Shown: positions 35,187 to 45,947, numbered from the stretch's first letter. The stretch is 64,000 nt of DNA from Catenuloplanes niger (GCF_031458255.1 NZ_JAVDYC010000001.1:8976501-9040500), one strand, 5' to 3'. A program made the numbers and translations. The notes: generated from the letters alone by a model not told the origin.

Positions 35187-36656
35187 CTACCGGAACGCCG
35201 CGATGACCGGCCGCCAGTCGAGGGACGGGTTCGCGGCGGCGAGGACGGCCAGGTCCGGGTCGTCGAGCAGGGCGGTGATCCGGTCGGCGGGCAGGCGGGG
35301 GGAGCGGGCCGCGTCCACGCGCACGCACCGGTGCGGGTCGGTGAGCAGCGACGTGAGCAGCTCCGGGTCGGCGTCGACGTCGCGGGCCGCGAGCCGCCGC
35401 ACGTGCGGGTCCGGGTGGGTGGCGAACCGGGACAGCCCGGAGCGCGGGAACCGGGGCCGGGCGAGCAGACCGCTGTGGCGCGAATCCTCCACATAGCAGC
35501 GCAGCAGCAGCGCTCCGGGTGCTTCGGGGTGGTGGAGGGCCAGCGCCCTCCGTACCGTGGCGTCGGGGTCGGCGGTGAGCACCGCGACCGTCCCGGACGG
35601 TAGGCCCGGGTGTTGCGCCGCGCGACACCGCAGCCGGGGGTTCGGCGCGCCCGCCCATCGCAGGGCCCGCTCCCGGCTCAGCTCCGCGGCGCCGGCGAGG
35701 ATCGCGCGTTCCTCGCCGGAGAGGTACGCGTGACCGGCGACGGCGTCGCGGACGGCCTCGTCCGGGTCGGCGGCCAGCGCGGCGATCTGCTCCGGGGTGA
35801 GATCGGCGCGGGTGGCGGCGACCGCGCGGACCGCCGGGCTCGGGTCGGCGACGACCGCGGTCACCTGGGCGGCGGTGAGGTCCGCACGGGCGGCGACGCC
35901 GGACCGGACCTCGGGATCGGCATGCCGGGACAGGGCGTCGACGATGCCGGGCGTGACCGTCGGGTTGGCGGCGATCGTTCGGACGGCCTCGACGTCGTCC
36001 CCGGCGGCCACCCGCGCGGCGAGTGCCGGGGACAGCGGCCGGTGCAGCACGTCCCAGAACGCGTGACAGTGGTGGTCCGGCAGGTCGGCCGGTTCCATGA
36101 CCCGCTCGTGCTCGGCGATCGACGCGGTCGCCGCCGCGGCGACGCCCGGATCCGGATCGGAGGACAGGAAGCGCAGGTCGTCGCGCCAGGCGTACGGGGC
36201 GGCGAATCGGCGGATCCGCGGGTCGGGATGCCGGGCGGTGACCGGGACCCGGCTCCAGTCCGCGGTGAACAGCTCCTCGAACAGCTCGCCGTCGGTGATG
36301 AAGCGGTCGGCGGGCAGGTCGTCGAGCAGCACCGGCAGCAGGCGGGTCAACGCCTCCGCGGAGAGCGCCGGGTGCTGCTCCCGCCGGCACAGGACGGCCA
36401 GCCGGACCCGCCAGTCGGGATCGCGGGCCAGCCGGTCCCGGATCTCCGCGTCCAGCCCGACCCGGTTGCCGACGGCCTGCCGGACCCGGTACGACTCGTG
36501 GCCCGCCAGCCACCGCTGCACCGCGACGGGCAGCTCGGTACGGCCGGCGAGTCCCGCGGCGACCGGCTCGGGCCGGTCGCGCATCAGGCCGGCCAGCACC
36601 TCGACCGGCACCGAAGGGTTCTCCGCCAGCCCGCGTAGGACGCTGTCACTCCGCAC
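35187..36656 (-). CDS. Leucine-rich-repeat-variant (LRV/HEAT-like) protein
   Basis: A 489-residue solenoid of about 24-residue units such as LARDPDWRVRLAVLCR, SRHADPEVRSGVAARADL, AVVADPSPAVRAVAATRADL and LAADPDEAVRDAVAGHAYL: the LRV pattern (DPxxxVRxAVAxRxDL). No enzyme domain. GTG 36656 (VRSDSVLRGLAENPS) is chosen since the repeat starts at once; upstream sequence is a palindromic terminator and another gene. Probably a protein-interaction scaffold; it resembles the short 151-aa protein at 16972. Confidence 0.85.
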   Translation of the reverse strand: MRSDSVLRGLAENPSVPVEVLAGLMRDRPEPVAAGLAGRTELPVAVQRWLAGHESYRVRQAVGNRVGLDAEIRDRLARDPDWRVRLAVLCRREQHPALSAEALTRLLPVLLDDLPADRFITDGELFEELFTADWSRVPVTARHPDPRIRRFAAPYAWRDDLRFLSSDPDPGVAAAATASIAEHERVMEPADLPDHHCHAFWDVLHRPLSPALAARVAAGDDVEAVRTIAANPTVTPGIVDALSRHADPEVRSGVAARADLTAAQVTAVVADPSPAVRAVAATRADLTPEQIAALAADPDEAVRDAVAGHAYLSGEERAILAGAAELSRERALRWAGAPNPRLRCRAAQHPGLPSGTVAVLTADPDATVRRALALHHPEAPGALLLRCYVEDSRHSGLLARPRFPRSGLSRFATHPDPHVRRLAARDVDADPELLTSLLTDPHRCVRVDAARSPRLPADRITALLDDPDLAVLAAANPSLDWRPVIAAFR

Positions 36657-36685
36657 GGGAGCGAGCGTAGATCGTTCGCTCGGGT

Positions 36686-36735
36686 CCGAGCACCGGGGCG
36701 TGCGGCGCGAGGACCGCGTACGCCCCGGTGCTCGG
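36686..36735 (-). terminator. Long perfect hairpin
   Basis: Sixteen-base perfect arms (CCGAGCACCGGGGCGT / ACGCCCCGGTGCTCGG) with an 18-base loop, just past the stop of the epoxide-hydrolase-like gene. Confidence 0.65.
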
Positions 36736-36757
36736 GGGATGTCAGTGTGTCCGGTCG

Positions 36758-37771
36758 TCAGCGCAGGAACTCGAGGAGCATCGTGGTGAGCGCCCGCGGT
36801 CGTTCCTCGGTGAGCCAGTGACCGGTGTCCGCCATGACCTGAGTCTCGACATCGGCGGCGTAGCCCTGCCACTGTGTTCCCACGGCGCTGCCGAGGGCTT
36901 CCTCGCCGCCGACGGCCAGGACGGGCATCCGCAGCAGACCCGCCTCGCGGAACTTCTCGTTCTGGGCGATGTCCGTGTGCAGGGCCTGGTACATGTCCAT
37001 CCACGCCCTGTAGCGGCCGGGCTCGCGGAGGTACCGGGCGTAGAACTCGTAGTCGCGGTCGTCGAAGGCGCCGTCCACCGCCAGGTACTGCTCGATGAAT
37101 CCCTTGACCAGTTCGCGCTCGTGTCCACGGACCAGGTCCTGCGCGAAGTCCTTCTGGAAGAACCCGAGGTGCCACGTCGACAGCTCCCCCTCCGCGGGGA
37201 AGGCCGGGAACGTGTAGAGGGACCGGTCGGGGATGGGACCTTCCATCACGACCATCCGGCTGACCTCGTCGGGCCACATGGCGGCGTACGGGTAGGCGAT
37301 CCACGCGCCGATGTCGTGGGCGACGATCTGGACGCCCTTGTGCAGCTTGAGCTGGGTGAGCAGCTCGTGTACGTCGTCGGCCAGCTGCGCCGTGTCGTAG
37401 CCCTCCTTCGGGACGGCGGAGTTACCGGTCCCGCGCAGGTCGACCGCGATCACGGTGTGGTCCTCGGCGAGTGCCTCGAGCTGCGGCTCCCACTCCGCGG
37501 AGGTCTGCGGGAAGCCGTGCAACAGCACCACCGGTGAGCCGCTGCCGCCGCGCATATAATGCATCCGGAACTCGTTGACCTGCGCGTACTTCGACGTGAA
37601 GCCGTCCGGCAGCCGGTAGGGCAGCCCGTTGGTGGTGCCCTGCGCGGTGGCCTGCTCCGGCCGGGGGTTCATGCCGGCGTTCGCCGGTACCAGGCCGGTC
37701 CCGGTCAGCACGGCGGCTGCGGTGACCGCGGCGACGGCGGTCCCGATCCGGACGGCCATTCTTCTTCTCAT
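36758..37771 (-). CDS. Secreted epoxide-hydrolase-like alpha/beta hydrolase
   Basis: A 337-residue protein with a signal peptide (RRRMAVRIGTAVAAVTAAAV to about residue 32). The hydrolase has HGFPQTS at the oxyanion site, nucleophile AHDIGAW (Asp), a cap domain rich in Tyr/Phe, and catalytic His in DTGHWLTEE. An Asp nucleophile in this context points to epoxide hydrolase or haloalkane dehalogenase relatives. ATG 37771 with RBS CAGGAGAG. Substrate unknown. Transcribed alone from the region before the aldo/keto reductase. Confidence 0.9.
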   Translation of the reverse strand: MRRRMAVRIGTAVAAVTAAAVLTGTGLVPANAGMNPRPEQATAQGTTNGLPYRLPDGFTSKYAQVNEFRMHYMRGGSGSPVVLLHGFPQTSAEWEPQLEALAEDHTVIAVDLRGTGNSAVPKEGYDTAQLADDVHELLTQLKLHKGVQIVAHDIGAWIAYPYAAMWPDEVSRMVVMEGPIPDRSLYTFPAFPAEGELSTWHLGFFQKDFAQDLVRGHERELVKGFIEQYLAVDGAFDDRDYEFYARYLREPGRYRAWMDMYQALHTDIAQNEKFREAGLLRMPVLAVGGEEALGSAVGTQWQGYAADVETQVMADTGHWLTEERPRALTTMLLEFLR

Positions 37772-37905
37772 GGTTCTCTCCTGCAACGATCGGCCTCGAG
37801 TGGCCTGGTGAGATGAGCGGGGGCCGCCGGCGACGACCGCGACGGCATCCGCGATCGAGGGAGCGTCCCGGGTCGATGCCGGGATCGGCTCCGGGGACGG
37901 TCCAC

Positions 37906-38877
<972 letters not shown>

Positions 38878-38920
38878 CGTGGTGATCCTCTTCCTGATGG
38901 GGGGCGCGACCCTTTAAGTT

Positions 38921-38962
38921 CCGGTCGGTCCAGAAAGACGCTAGCACATCCGGACCGATCGG
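38921..38962. promoter_or_regulatory. TetR operator candidate
   Basis: CCGGTCGGTCC (38921-38931) and GGACCGATCGG (38952-38962) form an inverted repeat with one mismatch, lying between the divergent AKR and TetR starts. Confidence 0.5.
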
Positions 38963-39037
38963 GAGTAAAGTCGGCTGTGAGGAGCGAGACAGTTGGCCGC
39001 ACCGGCCCGCCGACCCCGGATCGAGGAGGATGCCGTC

Positions 39038-39643
39038 ATGAGTGGATCCCAGAGCACAGTGTTCGGTCGCCCGCGGGAGTTCGACGTCGACGAGGCACTG
39101 GAACGCGCCATGCAGGTGTTCTGGGCGCGGGGTTACGACGGCACCAGCCTCACGGACCTGACCGGCGCGATGGGGATCACCAAGTCGAGCATGTACGCCG
39201 CCTTCGGCAACAAGGAGCAGCTCTTCCGCAAGGCCGTGCAGCGCTACGCCGAGGGTCCGGCCTCCTACGCGACACGCGCGCTGCGGGAGCCCACCGCGCG
39301 CGCGGTGGCCGAGACCTTCCTCCGGGGAGCCGTCCGGACGACGACGTCGCCCGGCCGCCCCACGGGATGTCTGTCCGTCCAGGGTGCGCTGGCGTTGAGT
39401 GAGCAGAGCCGGCCGGCGCACGACGTGCTGGTCGGCTGGCGCGTCGATGCCGGTGACCAGCTCGAGGCGCGCTTCCGGCGCGCCGTCGAGGAGGGTGACC
39501 TCCCGGGCGACGCCGACCCGGGACGCCTCGCCCGATTCGTCATGACGACGGGATTCGGCATCGCCGTGCAGGCCGCGAACGGCTTCGGGCCCGACGTGCT
39601 CGACGAGATCGTCGACACGGCACTGCTCGCCTGGCCGGCGTGA
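39038..39643 (+). CDS. TetR-family regulator
   Basis: A 201-residue repressor. N-terminal HTH (residues 15-60, [20 protein letters not shown], then FGNKEQLF) and an all-helical ligand domain with Cys in [14 protein letters not shown] 39038 with RBS CGAGGAGG. The best target is the divergent aldo/keto reductase, judging by the shared promoter and inverted repeat. Ligand unknown. Confidence 0.92.
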   Translation: MSGSQSTVFGRPREFDVDEALERAMQVFWARGYDGTSLTDLTGAMGITKSSMYAAFGNKEQLFRKAVQRYAEGPASYATRALREPTARAVAETFLRGAVRTTTSPGRPTGCLSVQGALALSEQSRPAHDVLVGWRVDAGDQLEARFRRAVEEGDLPGDADPGRLARFVMTTGFGIAVQAANGFGPDVLDEIVDTALLAWPA

Positions 39644-39755
39644 CCACGCCGCGCCCCTCTCGTCAGCCGCGATGCGAGGCGACGTTCTCATCCTCGCTTC
39701 AGGTTCACCGGGGAGGATGAGCGGCAAAGCATCGACTGGGAGGGGGCGGGCCGGC

Positions 39756-40448
39756 GTGCGGATTCTGATCGCGGATGACGACGGGGCCATCCGTGAGTCG
39801 CTGGAGCGGGTGCTCCTGGTCGAGGGGTACGACGTCAGCACCGTCGCCAACGGTCTCGCCGTGCTCGACGTGGTCGGTGGGCCGGACGGTGACGAGCTGG
39901 ACCTGCTGATCCTCGACGTGATGATGCCTCGCCTCGGCGGGTTGGAGACCTGCCGGCGGTTGCGGGCGGCGGGCCGGGATCTGCCGGTGCTGATGCTGAC
40001 CGCCCGGGACCAGGTCTCCGATCGGGTCGCGGGGCTGGACGCGGGCGCCGACGACTACCTGCCCAAGCCGTTCGCCACCGAGGAGTTGCTGGCCCGGGTC
40101 CGGGCCCTGCTGCGCCGCCGCGCGCCGGGCGACGATGACGCGCATCTCCTGACGTTCGCCGACGTCCGGCTCGATCCCGACAGGTTCGAGGCGTGGCGGG
40201 GCGGGCGGCCGCTCCACCTGACCCGGACCGAGTTCTCCCTGCTGGAGGTCCTCATGCGCAACGCGACCCGGGTGTTGACGCGCGACGCGCTGTTCGAGGC
40301 GATCTGGGGCTTCGACATGAGCACCACCGCCAACAATCTCCAGGTGTACGTGAGTTACCTGCGCCGCAAGACGGAGGCCGAGGGTGAGCCGCGACTGATC
40401 TACACGCTGCGCGGCTTCGGGTACACGTTGCGGGAGACCCCTCCGTGA
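39756..40448 (+). CDS. OmpR/PhoB-type response regulator
   Basis: A 230-residue regulator. Receiver domain with acidic pocket ADDD (7-9), phosphoacceptor D54 (LILDVMMP) and conserved Lys in YLPKPF, then a winged-helix domain ([30 protein letters not shown]). The GTG at 39756 ([10 protein letters not shown]) has a GGGAGGGGG RBS; the longer frame upstream adds no domain. It overlaps the kinase gene by four bases (GTGA), so the pair is coupled. Resembles MprA-type systems. Confidence 0.92.
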   Translation: MRILIADDDGAIRESLERVLLVEGYDVSTVANGLAVLDVVGGPDGDELDLLILDVMMPRLGGLETCRRLRAAGRDLPVLMLTARDQVSDRVAGLDAGADDYLPKPFATEELLARVRALLRRRAPGDDDAHLLTFADVRLDPDRFEAWRGGRPLHLTRTEFSLLEVLMRNATRVLTRDALFEAIWGFDMSTTANNLQVYVSYLRRKTEAEGEPRLIYTLRGFGYTLRETPP

Positions 40449-41842
40449 GCGGTCCCGGCCGGGAACCGCGCCGGCCGGCCCGATGGTGGCGCCGGCTGTC
40501 CCTGCGGACCAGGCTGACGGTGATCGCGGCGACGGCCATCGCGGTCAGCGTGTTCCTGGCCTTCCAGGTGGCCAGCGAGCTGATGGACCGGGAGCTGCGG
40601 GACACCGCCGAGAACGAGCTGCGCGCCGACTCCCGCGTCCTGGCGGCGGCCGCGGAGCGCGCCGGTCCGGCGCGGGTCGAGCTGGCGCCGTATCCCGGAG
40701 CGGGCCGGCTGTCACGGGTCATCCTGGCCGACGGCTCGACCCGGACGCCGGCCGGCCAGCCCGCACTGCCCCCGGTCAGCGAGCACGCGCTGCGTGTGGC
40801 GCGGGGCGAGTCGGCCGACCTGATGGAGTCGGAGGACACCGACGACGACGGCTACCACGTCTACACGCTGCGGGCGGGCGACGGCGCGGTCCAGGTGGCC
40901 CGCGCCACCGACGACAGCCCGCTCAACCAGTTCGGGTTCGGCATGCTGCTGATCGGGCTGCTCTGCGTGGCCGGGGGCGCGCTCGTCGGGCGGACCGTGG
41001 CGCGGACCGGGCTGGCACCGATCGACCGGCTGACCGCCGCGGCGGTCCGTGTCGCGTACACCCGGGACATCGACGCGGACATCCCGGACGAGGGCGGTGG
41101 GGAGATCCGGCGGCTGATCCAGTCGATCAACGACATGCTCGCCGCGCTCCGCGACTCCCGGCGGGCTCAGCGGCTGCTCGCCGAGGACGCCGCGCACGAG
41201 CTCAAGACCCCGCTCACCAGCCTGCGCCTCAACGTCGAGCTGCTGATCCGGCTCGATCGGCGGGGCACCCTCGACACCGCCCTCTCGGCACGGAGCCGGA
41301 CCCGGCTGCTCGACGATCTCGGCGCGCAGGTGGCCGAGTTGAGCACCCTCGTCGCCGAGCTGACCGATCTGGCGCGCGGTGACGTCAACGACGAGAGCAC
41401 CGAGGCGCTCGACCTCGCGGACGTCGTGGTCGCGGCCGCGACCCGGGCGCGTTCCCGGGTGCCCGACATCGAGATCGCGCTCGACGTCACGCCCGTGTGG
41501 GTGAGCGGGCGTCCCGCCGCGCTCCAGCGGGCGGTGCTCAACCTCATCGACAACGCCGGCAAGTGGTCTCCCGCGGACCGCCCGGTCCAGGTCCGGCTCC
41601 GCGCCGAGGGCGCGTCGGCCGTGCTCGAGGTCGACGACGCCGGGCCCGGCATCGACGCCGCCGACGTGCCGAGGGTGTTCGACCGGTTCTACCGTGCCGA
41701 CAGCGCCCGGGCGCTGCCCGGATCCGGCCTGGGGCTGTCGATCGTGCAGCGGGTCGTCGACGCCCACGGCGGCCGGGTCGCCGTCGCCCGGTCCGCCCGC
41801 GGCGGCGCGCTCCTGCGGGTCAGCCTTCCCGCCGCTACCTGA
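40445..41842 (+). CDS. Sensor histidine kinase (MprB-like)
   Basis: A 465-residue membrane kinase: helix 1 about 22-45, an extracellular sensor of about 110 residues, helix 2 about 160-182, HAMP, HisKA with phosphoacceptor H251 ([10 protein letters not shown]), then HATPase (N box [11 protein letters not shown]1 [10 protein letters not shown]2 GSGLGLSIV). It pairs with the regulator it overlaps. The gene immediately downstream, on the other strand, is a ruined MMPL transporter that may once have been its target. Confidence 0.93.
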   Translation: MSGPGREPRRPARWWRRLSLRTRLTVIAATAIAVSVFLAFQVASELMDRELRDTAENELRADSRVLAAAAERAGPARVELAPYPGAGRLSRVILADGSTRTPAGQPALPPVSEHALRVARGESADLMESEDTDDDGYHVYTLRAGDGAVQVARATDDSPLNQFGFGMLLIGLLCVAGGALVGRTVARTGLAPIDRLTAAAVRVAYTRDIDADIPDEGGGEIRRLIQSINDMLAALRDSRRAQRLLAEDAAHELKTPLTSLRLNVELLIRLDRRGTLDTALSARSRTRLLDDLGAQVAELSTLVAELTDLARGDVNDESTEALDLADVVVAAATRARSRVPDIEIALDVTPVWVSGRPAALQRAVLNLIDNAGKWSPADRPVQVRLRAEGASAVLEVDDAGPGIDAADVPRVFDRFYRADSARALPGSGLGLSIVQRVVDAHGGRVAVARSARGGALLRVSLPAAT

Positions 41843-41963
41843 CCAGCCCGCCCGGATCAGGCGGCCCACCGCCCGGGAGGGCACGGTGGCGCACTGACCC
41901 GCCGCGTCCATGCCGAGGTCCCGGCGTGCGGCACAACGGGCGCGCCGGCCGCGGTCGTGACGA

Positions 41964-41997
41964 AGATCCGGGACGGGCCTGAGCCCGTCCCGGATCT
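41964..41997. terminator. Hairpin between kinase and MMPL remnant
   Basis: Fifteen-base perfect arms (AGATCCGGGACGGGC and its complement) around CTGA. A strong bidirectional terminator for the kinase gene and the gene opposite. Confidence 0.75.
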
Positions 41998-42014
41998 CGA
42001 CGGTGCCGCCGCGC

Positions 42015-42680
42015 CTACCGTTGCAGCGCGGGCTCCTCGTCGTCCACGAGTGGCCGTTGATCGCCCGGCAGCTCCACCGGCCGGGACAGCCGGCTCGGCC
42101 ACCACATCCGCCGGCCGAGCAGCAGCGTGAGGGCGGGCACCAGGACCGACCGCACCAGCAGGGCGTCGAGCAGCACGCCGAAGGCGACCAGGAAACCGAC
42201 CTCGATCAGCAACACCAGCGGAAGTGTCGCGAGGACCGCGAGTTCTGCTCGTTGACCACGATGCCGAAGCCCTCGACGAGCAGGTGGACGGTCGCCATCG
42301 CGGTCAGGGCCGCCGCGCTCACGACCACCAGCGGGATCAACCACAACACCGGGCTGCGGTACGTGAGGATGAGCAGCAGCGTGACGACGACGACCGTGGT
42401 GAGGAAGACCTGCAGGTCGATGCCGTCGAAGACGGCGTCCATGTCGCCGTCGACCGCGGCCGGGCCGGTCACCTCGAGTTCCAGCCCGGCGGGGCGGTCC
42501 GTCGCGGCGTCACGCCGGCCGGAAGGGTGTCCACGGCTCGGTCGGTGGTGACCGAGCTCAACCTCCCGCTCAACGGCACCATGACCGCGGACAGCACCCA
42601 CAACCCGATCACCGACCAGGGCACCCACCGGCCCGCCAACCGGCCGGCGCTTCCCTGGGCGGCGCTGCGTTGACCTTCAT
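42015..42680 (-). pseudogene. Collapsed MMPL-family transporter
   Basis: Three pieces of an MmpL/RND-type lipid or drug transporter remain, in order but in different frames, in only 666 bases (normal about 2.1 kb). N-terminus: ATG 42680 with perfect AGGAGG, then after a shift GRWVPWSVIGLWVLSAVMVP. Middle: VFLTTVVVVTLLLILTYRSP. C-terminus: GFLVAFGVLLDALLVRSVLV to the stop at 42015. Extracellular loops are deleted. It cannot make a working transporter. Confidence 0.85.
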
Positions 42681-42896
42681 CAACAGCCTCCTGACGGCGT
42701 GCATCGATTGTCCGAGGCCAACTTCGTACCGAGCGAATCTGAGACGACCGTGAGAGACGGCGCTCGGCCGGACCCGCCCGGCGGGCGGTTGTCGGACGCC
42801 GGGAATCGAGGTATGCGTGGCAGTTGCCGTTCCTCGCGCGCGTGCAATGTGGTGGCACGGTGTCAGTCGCGGGGAAGGCGTCCGAGGAGGAGTGAC

Positions 42897-43823
42897 ATGC
42901 GTGCACTGATCGTCGATCACGGTCGTCCGTCCGGTGTCCGGCTGGCCGACGTGCCGACGCCGACGCCCGCCGCCGGTGAGGTGCTGGTCAGGGTGGGAGC
43001 GTTCGCGTTGAACAACGGCGATCTCGCCACCGCGGCCGGTCTGGCCGACGGGCGCGTACCCGGGTGGGAGGCGGCCGGTCACGTCGTGGCGGCGGCGGCC
43101 GACGGGTCCGGTCCGGCCGTCGGCACCCCGGTCACCACCTTCGGCCCGGACGGGGGCTGGGCCGAGTTCCGGGCGGTCGGGGTGGACATGCTCGGCACCG
43201 CCCCCGAGGGCGCGGATCTCGCGTCGCTCAGCACCGTTCCGGTGGCGGCCAACAGCGCGCTGCGCGCCCTGCGTACCGGGGGCGCGACGCTCGGGCGGCG
43301 GATCATGGTGACCGGAGCCACCGGTGGCGTCGGCCGGTACGCGGTCCAGCTCGCGCGGATGGGCGGCGCGCTGCCGATCGCGGTGACCAGGTCCGTGGAA
43401 CGGTACGGCGACGAGCTGCGCGGCCTCGGAGCCGGTGTCGTGGTCGCCGACCCGGCCGACTACGACGGCACCGTCCACACCGTCGTCGACACCGTCGGTG
43501 GCGCACTGCTCGTCCGCGCGTTCGACCGGCTCGGCAACGGCGGCGTGCTCGTCGCGCTCGGGCATCTGGCCGTGGAGGAGGAGGCGTTCCCGCGCGGTGC
43601 GCTGATGGCCGACCCGGGGCGCAACAACCGGACCGTCGTCAGCTTCCACCAGTTCGACGGCACACCGTTGCCGCCGGACTTCACCTGGCTCGGCGAGCAG
43701 CTGGCGCGCGGCGCCCTGCGGCCGTCCATCTCCTGGCGCGGCTCATGGCAGCAGGCGGACGACGCGATCGAGGCCCTGCGTACCGGTGCCCTGCACGGTA
43801 AGGCCGTGGTCGTCACCGGCTGA
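42897..43823 (+). CDS. Zinc-free quinone oxidoreductase/alcohol dehydrogenase-like protein
   Basis: A 308-residue medium-chain dehydrogenase. GroES-like N-terminal half (VRLADVPTPTPAAGEVLVRV; ALNNGDLATAAG) and a Rossmann half with MVTGATGGVGRYAVQLAR. No catalytic or structural zinc ligands are seen, as in QOR/zeta-crystallin types that reduce quinones or enals with NADPH. ATG 42897 with RBS GAGGAGGAG. Solitary. Confidence 0.9.
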   Translation: MRALIVDHGRPSGVRLADVPTPTPAAGEVLVRVGAFALNNGDLATAAGLADGRVPGWEAAGHVVAAAADGSGPAVGTPVTTFGPDGGWAEFRAVGVDMLGTAPEGADLASLSTVPVAANSALRALRTGGATLGRRIMVTGATGGVGRYAVQLARMGGALPIAVTRSVERYGDELRGLGAGVVVADPADYDGTVHTVVDTVGGALLVRAFDRLGNGGVLVALGHLAVEEEAFPRGALMADPGRNNRTVVSFHQFDGTPLPPDFTWLGEQLARGALRPSISWRGSWQQADDAIEALRTGALHGKAVVVTG

Positions 43824-43829
43824 CGTGGC

Positions 43830-43869
43830 GCGGTCCTGAGCCCGTGCCCGGCACGCGGGTCAGGACCGC
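43830..43869. terminator. Hairpin between convergent genes
   Basis: Arms GCGGTCCTGA / TCAGGACCGC with inner CCCG/CGGG pairing, past the dehydrogenase stop and before the ABC permease stop. Confidence 0.65.
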
Positions 43870-43877
43870 ACCGTGCG

Positions 43878-44594
43878 TCACCGGCGGGGTTCCCAGCGGA
43901 ACAGCCGCAGGGCGAGTACGGCGGCCAGCACGACCCAGCCGAGCGCCGGGACCAGCAGCGGCAGTGACCCGGTCAGCGGCACACCGCCGTTCCAGGCGTT
44001 GATGATCAGTTCGGCGGCGGCTCCGCCGGGCAGCGCCCGCTTCAGCGCGGCCAGGTCCTCCGTGCCGGTGATGCCCACCCAGGACGCGACGCCGATCGTG
44101 GTGAGGCTGATCGGCAGCGTGGTCACCTGGGCCTGCTCGGGTGAGCCGGTCAGGCCGGCGGTGGCCATCGCGAGCGCGAGCATCGTCAGGAACGCCAGCA
44201 GGATGGCCCCGGTCAGCAGCACCGGGTCGGCCGGGCCGCCGGTCACCGCGGCGAACACGCCGAGCACCGCGCCGACCTGGACCAGCGCGGTCACCGCGAC
44301 CGGCAGCGTCAGGCCGGACAGGATCGCCGCGTCACCGGCCGTGGTGGAGCGCAGCCGCTTGAGGAACAGGTCCTGCCGGCGGGCGGCCAGCGTGGTCACC
44401 GCCGTGGTGTAGAGGCTGAACGCGGCGATCGTGAAGGCGAGCGTCGCCGCGACGTAGCCGGTGCCGCCGAGCGCGGTGAACGTGTCGCGGCGGTAGATGA
44501 AGAACGCGCTGACGGCCAGCGGCATGAGGGTGGAGATCAGCACGGCGCGGTTGCGGAAGATCTGCGTGAATTCGCTGTACGCGATGGGGTACAT
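43878..44594 (-). CDS. ABC-2 permease (DrrB-like)
   Basis: A 238-residue permease with six membrane helices (GYVAATLAFTIAAFSLYTTA; LLTGAILLAFLTMLALAMAT; LVPALGWVVLAAVLAL) and the usual MYPIAYSEFTQIFRNRAVL entry. It follows its ATPase by 10 bases. One-domain form, so it should dimerise, unlike the fused permease at 11.2-12.9 kb. Substrate unknown. Confidence 0.9.
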   Translation of the reverse strand: MYPIAYSEFTQIFRNRAVLISTLMPLAVSAFFIYRRDTFTALGGTGYVAATLAFTIAAFSLYTTAVTTLAARRQDLFLKRLRSTTAGDAAILSGLTLPVAVTALVQVGAVLGVFAAVTGGPADPVLLTGAILLAFLTMLALAMATAGLTGSPEQAQVTTLPISLTTIGVASWVGITGTEDLAALKRALPGGAAAELIINAWNGGVPLTGSLPLLVPALGWVVLAAVLALRLFRWEPRR

Positions 44595-44604
44595 GACGAC
44601 GCCT

Positions 44605-45525
44605 CTATCGGGTCGGTGCGGGGGTGGGGACCGGTTCGGTCTCGATGGACCGGAAGACGTCGTCGAGCCGGGTCGGTGCGGCGGACAGGTCCCGCAGGTC
44701 GACGTCGTGCGCGGCCGCCCAGTCGAGCAACAGCTTGAGATCGGCCTGCAACCGGAACGTCTCGGCCGCGTACGCCGTGCCGTCCGCCGCCCGGGCGCCG
44801 ATCGGCGGGGGCGGGGTGCCGGGGGACAGCGAGAACCGGATCGACGCGGGCAGCTGCCGGGTCAGTTCGGACACCGTACCCTCGCGCCGGAGGGTTCCCC
44901 GGTGCATCAGCCCGATCCGGTCGGCGTACTGCTGGGCCTCCTCCAGGTAGTGCGTGGTCAGCACGACGGTGGAGCCGTGGCCGCGCAACTCGGACACGGC
45001 GGCCCAGAGCGCGTCCCGGGACTGGATGTCCAGCCCGGTGGTCGGCTCGTCGAGGAAGATCAGCTCCGGCCGGCCGTAGACGGCGGTGGCGAAGTCGAGC
45101 CGTCGCTTCTCACCGCCGGACAGCTGCCCCACCCGCACGTCGGCCTTGCGGGTGAGGTCGACGGTGCCGAGGACCCGGTCGACCGAGTCGGTGCGGCCGG
45201 AGAGCCGGCCGATGAGCCGGACGGACTCCGCGACGGTGAGATCGGCGGAGAATCCGCTCTCCTGCAGCATGATGCCCATCCGGGCGCGCACCGCCCGCCG
45301 GTCCGCCGGCGTCGTGCCGAAGACCCGCACGGTGCCCGACGACGGCTTCCGGTGCCCCTCGACGGTCTCCAGCGCGGAGGTCTTGCCGGCCCCGTTCGTG
45401 CCGAGCAACGCGTACAGCTCGCCCTGCTCGACCCGGAAGGACAGATCCTTGACCGCGTGGAAGTCGCCGTACGAGATGTTCAGCCGGTCGACGTCGATGA
45501 CCGTACGCGATGATGTGTGTGCCAT
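44605..45525 (-). CDS. ABC exporter ATPase (DrrA-like)
   Basis: A 306-residue ATPase: Walker A GTNGAGKTSALE, signature LSGGEKRRLDFA, Walker B LIFLDEPTTGLD, switch LTTHYLEEAQQ, and a C-terminal extension of about 90 residues. It partners the permease downstream. ATG 45525 (MAHTSSRTVIDVDRLNISYG) preceded by AGAGGCAGG. A palindrome with an abutting TTGACC lies about 205 bases upstream and may control the operon. Confidence 0.92.
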   Translation of the reverse strand: MAHTSSRTVIDVDRLNISYGDFHAVKDLSFRVEQGELYALLGTNGAGKTSALETVEGHRKPSSGTVRVFGTTPADRRAVRARMGIMLQESGFSADLTVAESVRLIGRLSGRTDSVDRVLGTVDLTRKADVRVGQLSGGEKRRLDFATAVYGRPELIFLDEPTTGLDIQSRDALWAAVSELRGHGSTVVLTTHYLEEAQQYADRIGLMHRGTLRREGTVSELTRQLPASIRFSLSPGTPPPPIGARAADGTAYAAETFRLQADLKLLLDWAAAHDVDLRDLSAAPTRLDDVFRSIETEPVPTPAPTR

Positions 45526-45729
45526 GTCGGACCTGCCTCTACGACCGGTCGCGGTCCCGATCCTCGTCATGGTTCTCGTCCTTCTCGATGCGCCGTCGGA
45601 CGGCTGCGCTGGTGAACTCGTGCCGGTCGGTGCGGTCCGTCGTCGTTCGGCGACGGCGCCCGCCGGCACGGGCCGAGGAATCCCTCAACCGGTCCGCCGG
45701 CTCGTGGCCGGCGGGTGAGGTGAGTCGAC

Positions 45730-45754
45730 ACCGTGTGCCCGGCACACGGTCAAC
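45730..45754 (-). promoter_or_regulatory. Palindromic operator candidate (copy 2)
   Basis: CCGTGTGCC-C-GGCACACGG is a perfect 19-base palindrome, followed by TCAAC. On the minus strand TTGACC abuts it. The 25-base near-copy at 29750 shares the same layout. It faces the ABC exporter. Confidence 0.45.
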
Positions 45755-45791
45755 AACCGCGCGCCGCCGTGGCGGATCGCGCCGCGGGCGG

Positions 45792-45947
45792 TCAGCCGCG
45801 GCAGGTGTTGCCGCAGAACGGCCGCCGCACCGACCGGCCGCACGCGCACAGCGCCATCCGGGACTCCGGGCGCCCACCCCGGTCGACGAGCTGCGGACCG
45901 ACCGTGATGCCGGCCCGGTGGTACGACGTCGGCACCGGGTCAGTCAT
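45792..45947 (-). CDS. Variant CDGSH-type iron-sulfur protein, 51 aa
   Basis: ATG 45947 to TGA 45792. The C-terminal motif ALCACGRSVRRPFCGNTC follows the CDGSH pattern C-x-C-x2-S-x3-P-x-C but the terminal D-G-S-H has become G-N-T-C, so the single His ligand of the 2Fe-2S cluster is replaced by Cys. The start overlaps the GNAT stop by eight bases, so the two are translationally coupled. Small, soluble. CDGSH proteins bind 2Fe-2S and may sense redox; with four Cys this one should have a different potential. Confidence 0.75.
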   Translation of the reverse strand: MTDPVPTSYHRAGITVGPQLVDRGGRPESRMALCACGRSVRRPFCGNTCRG

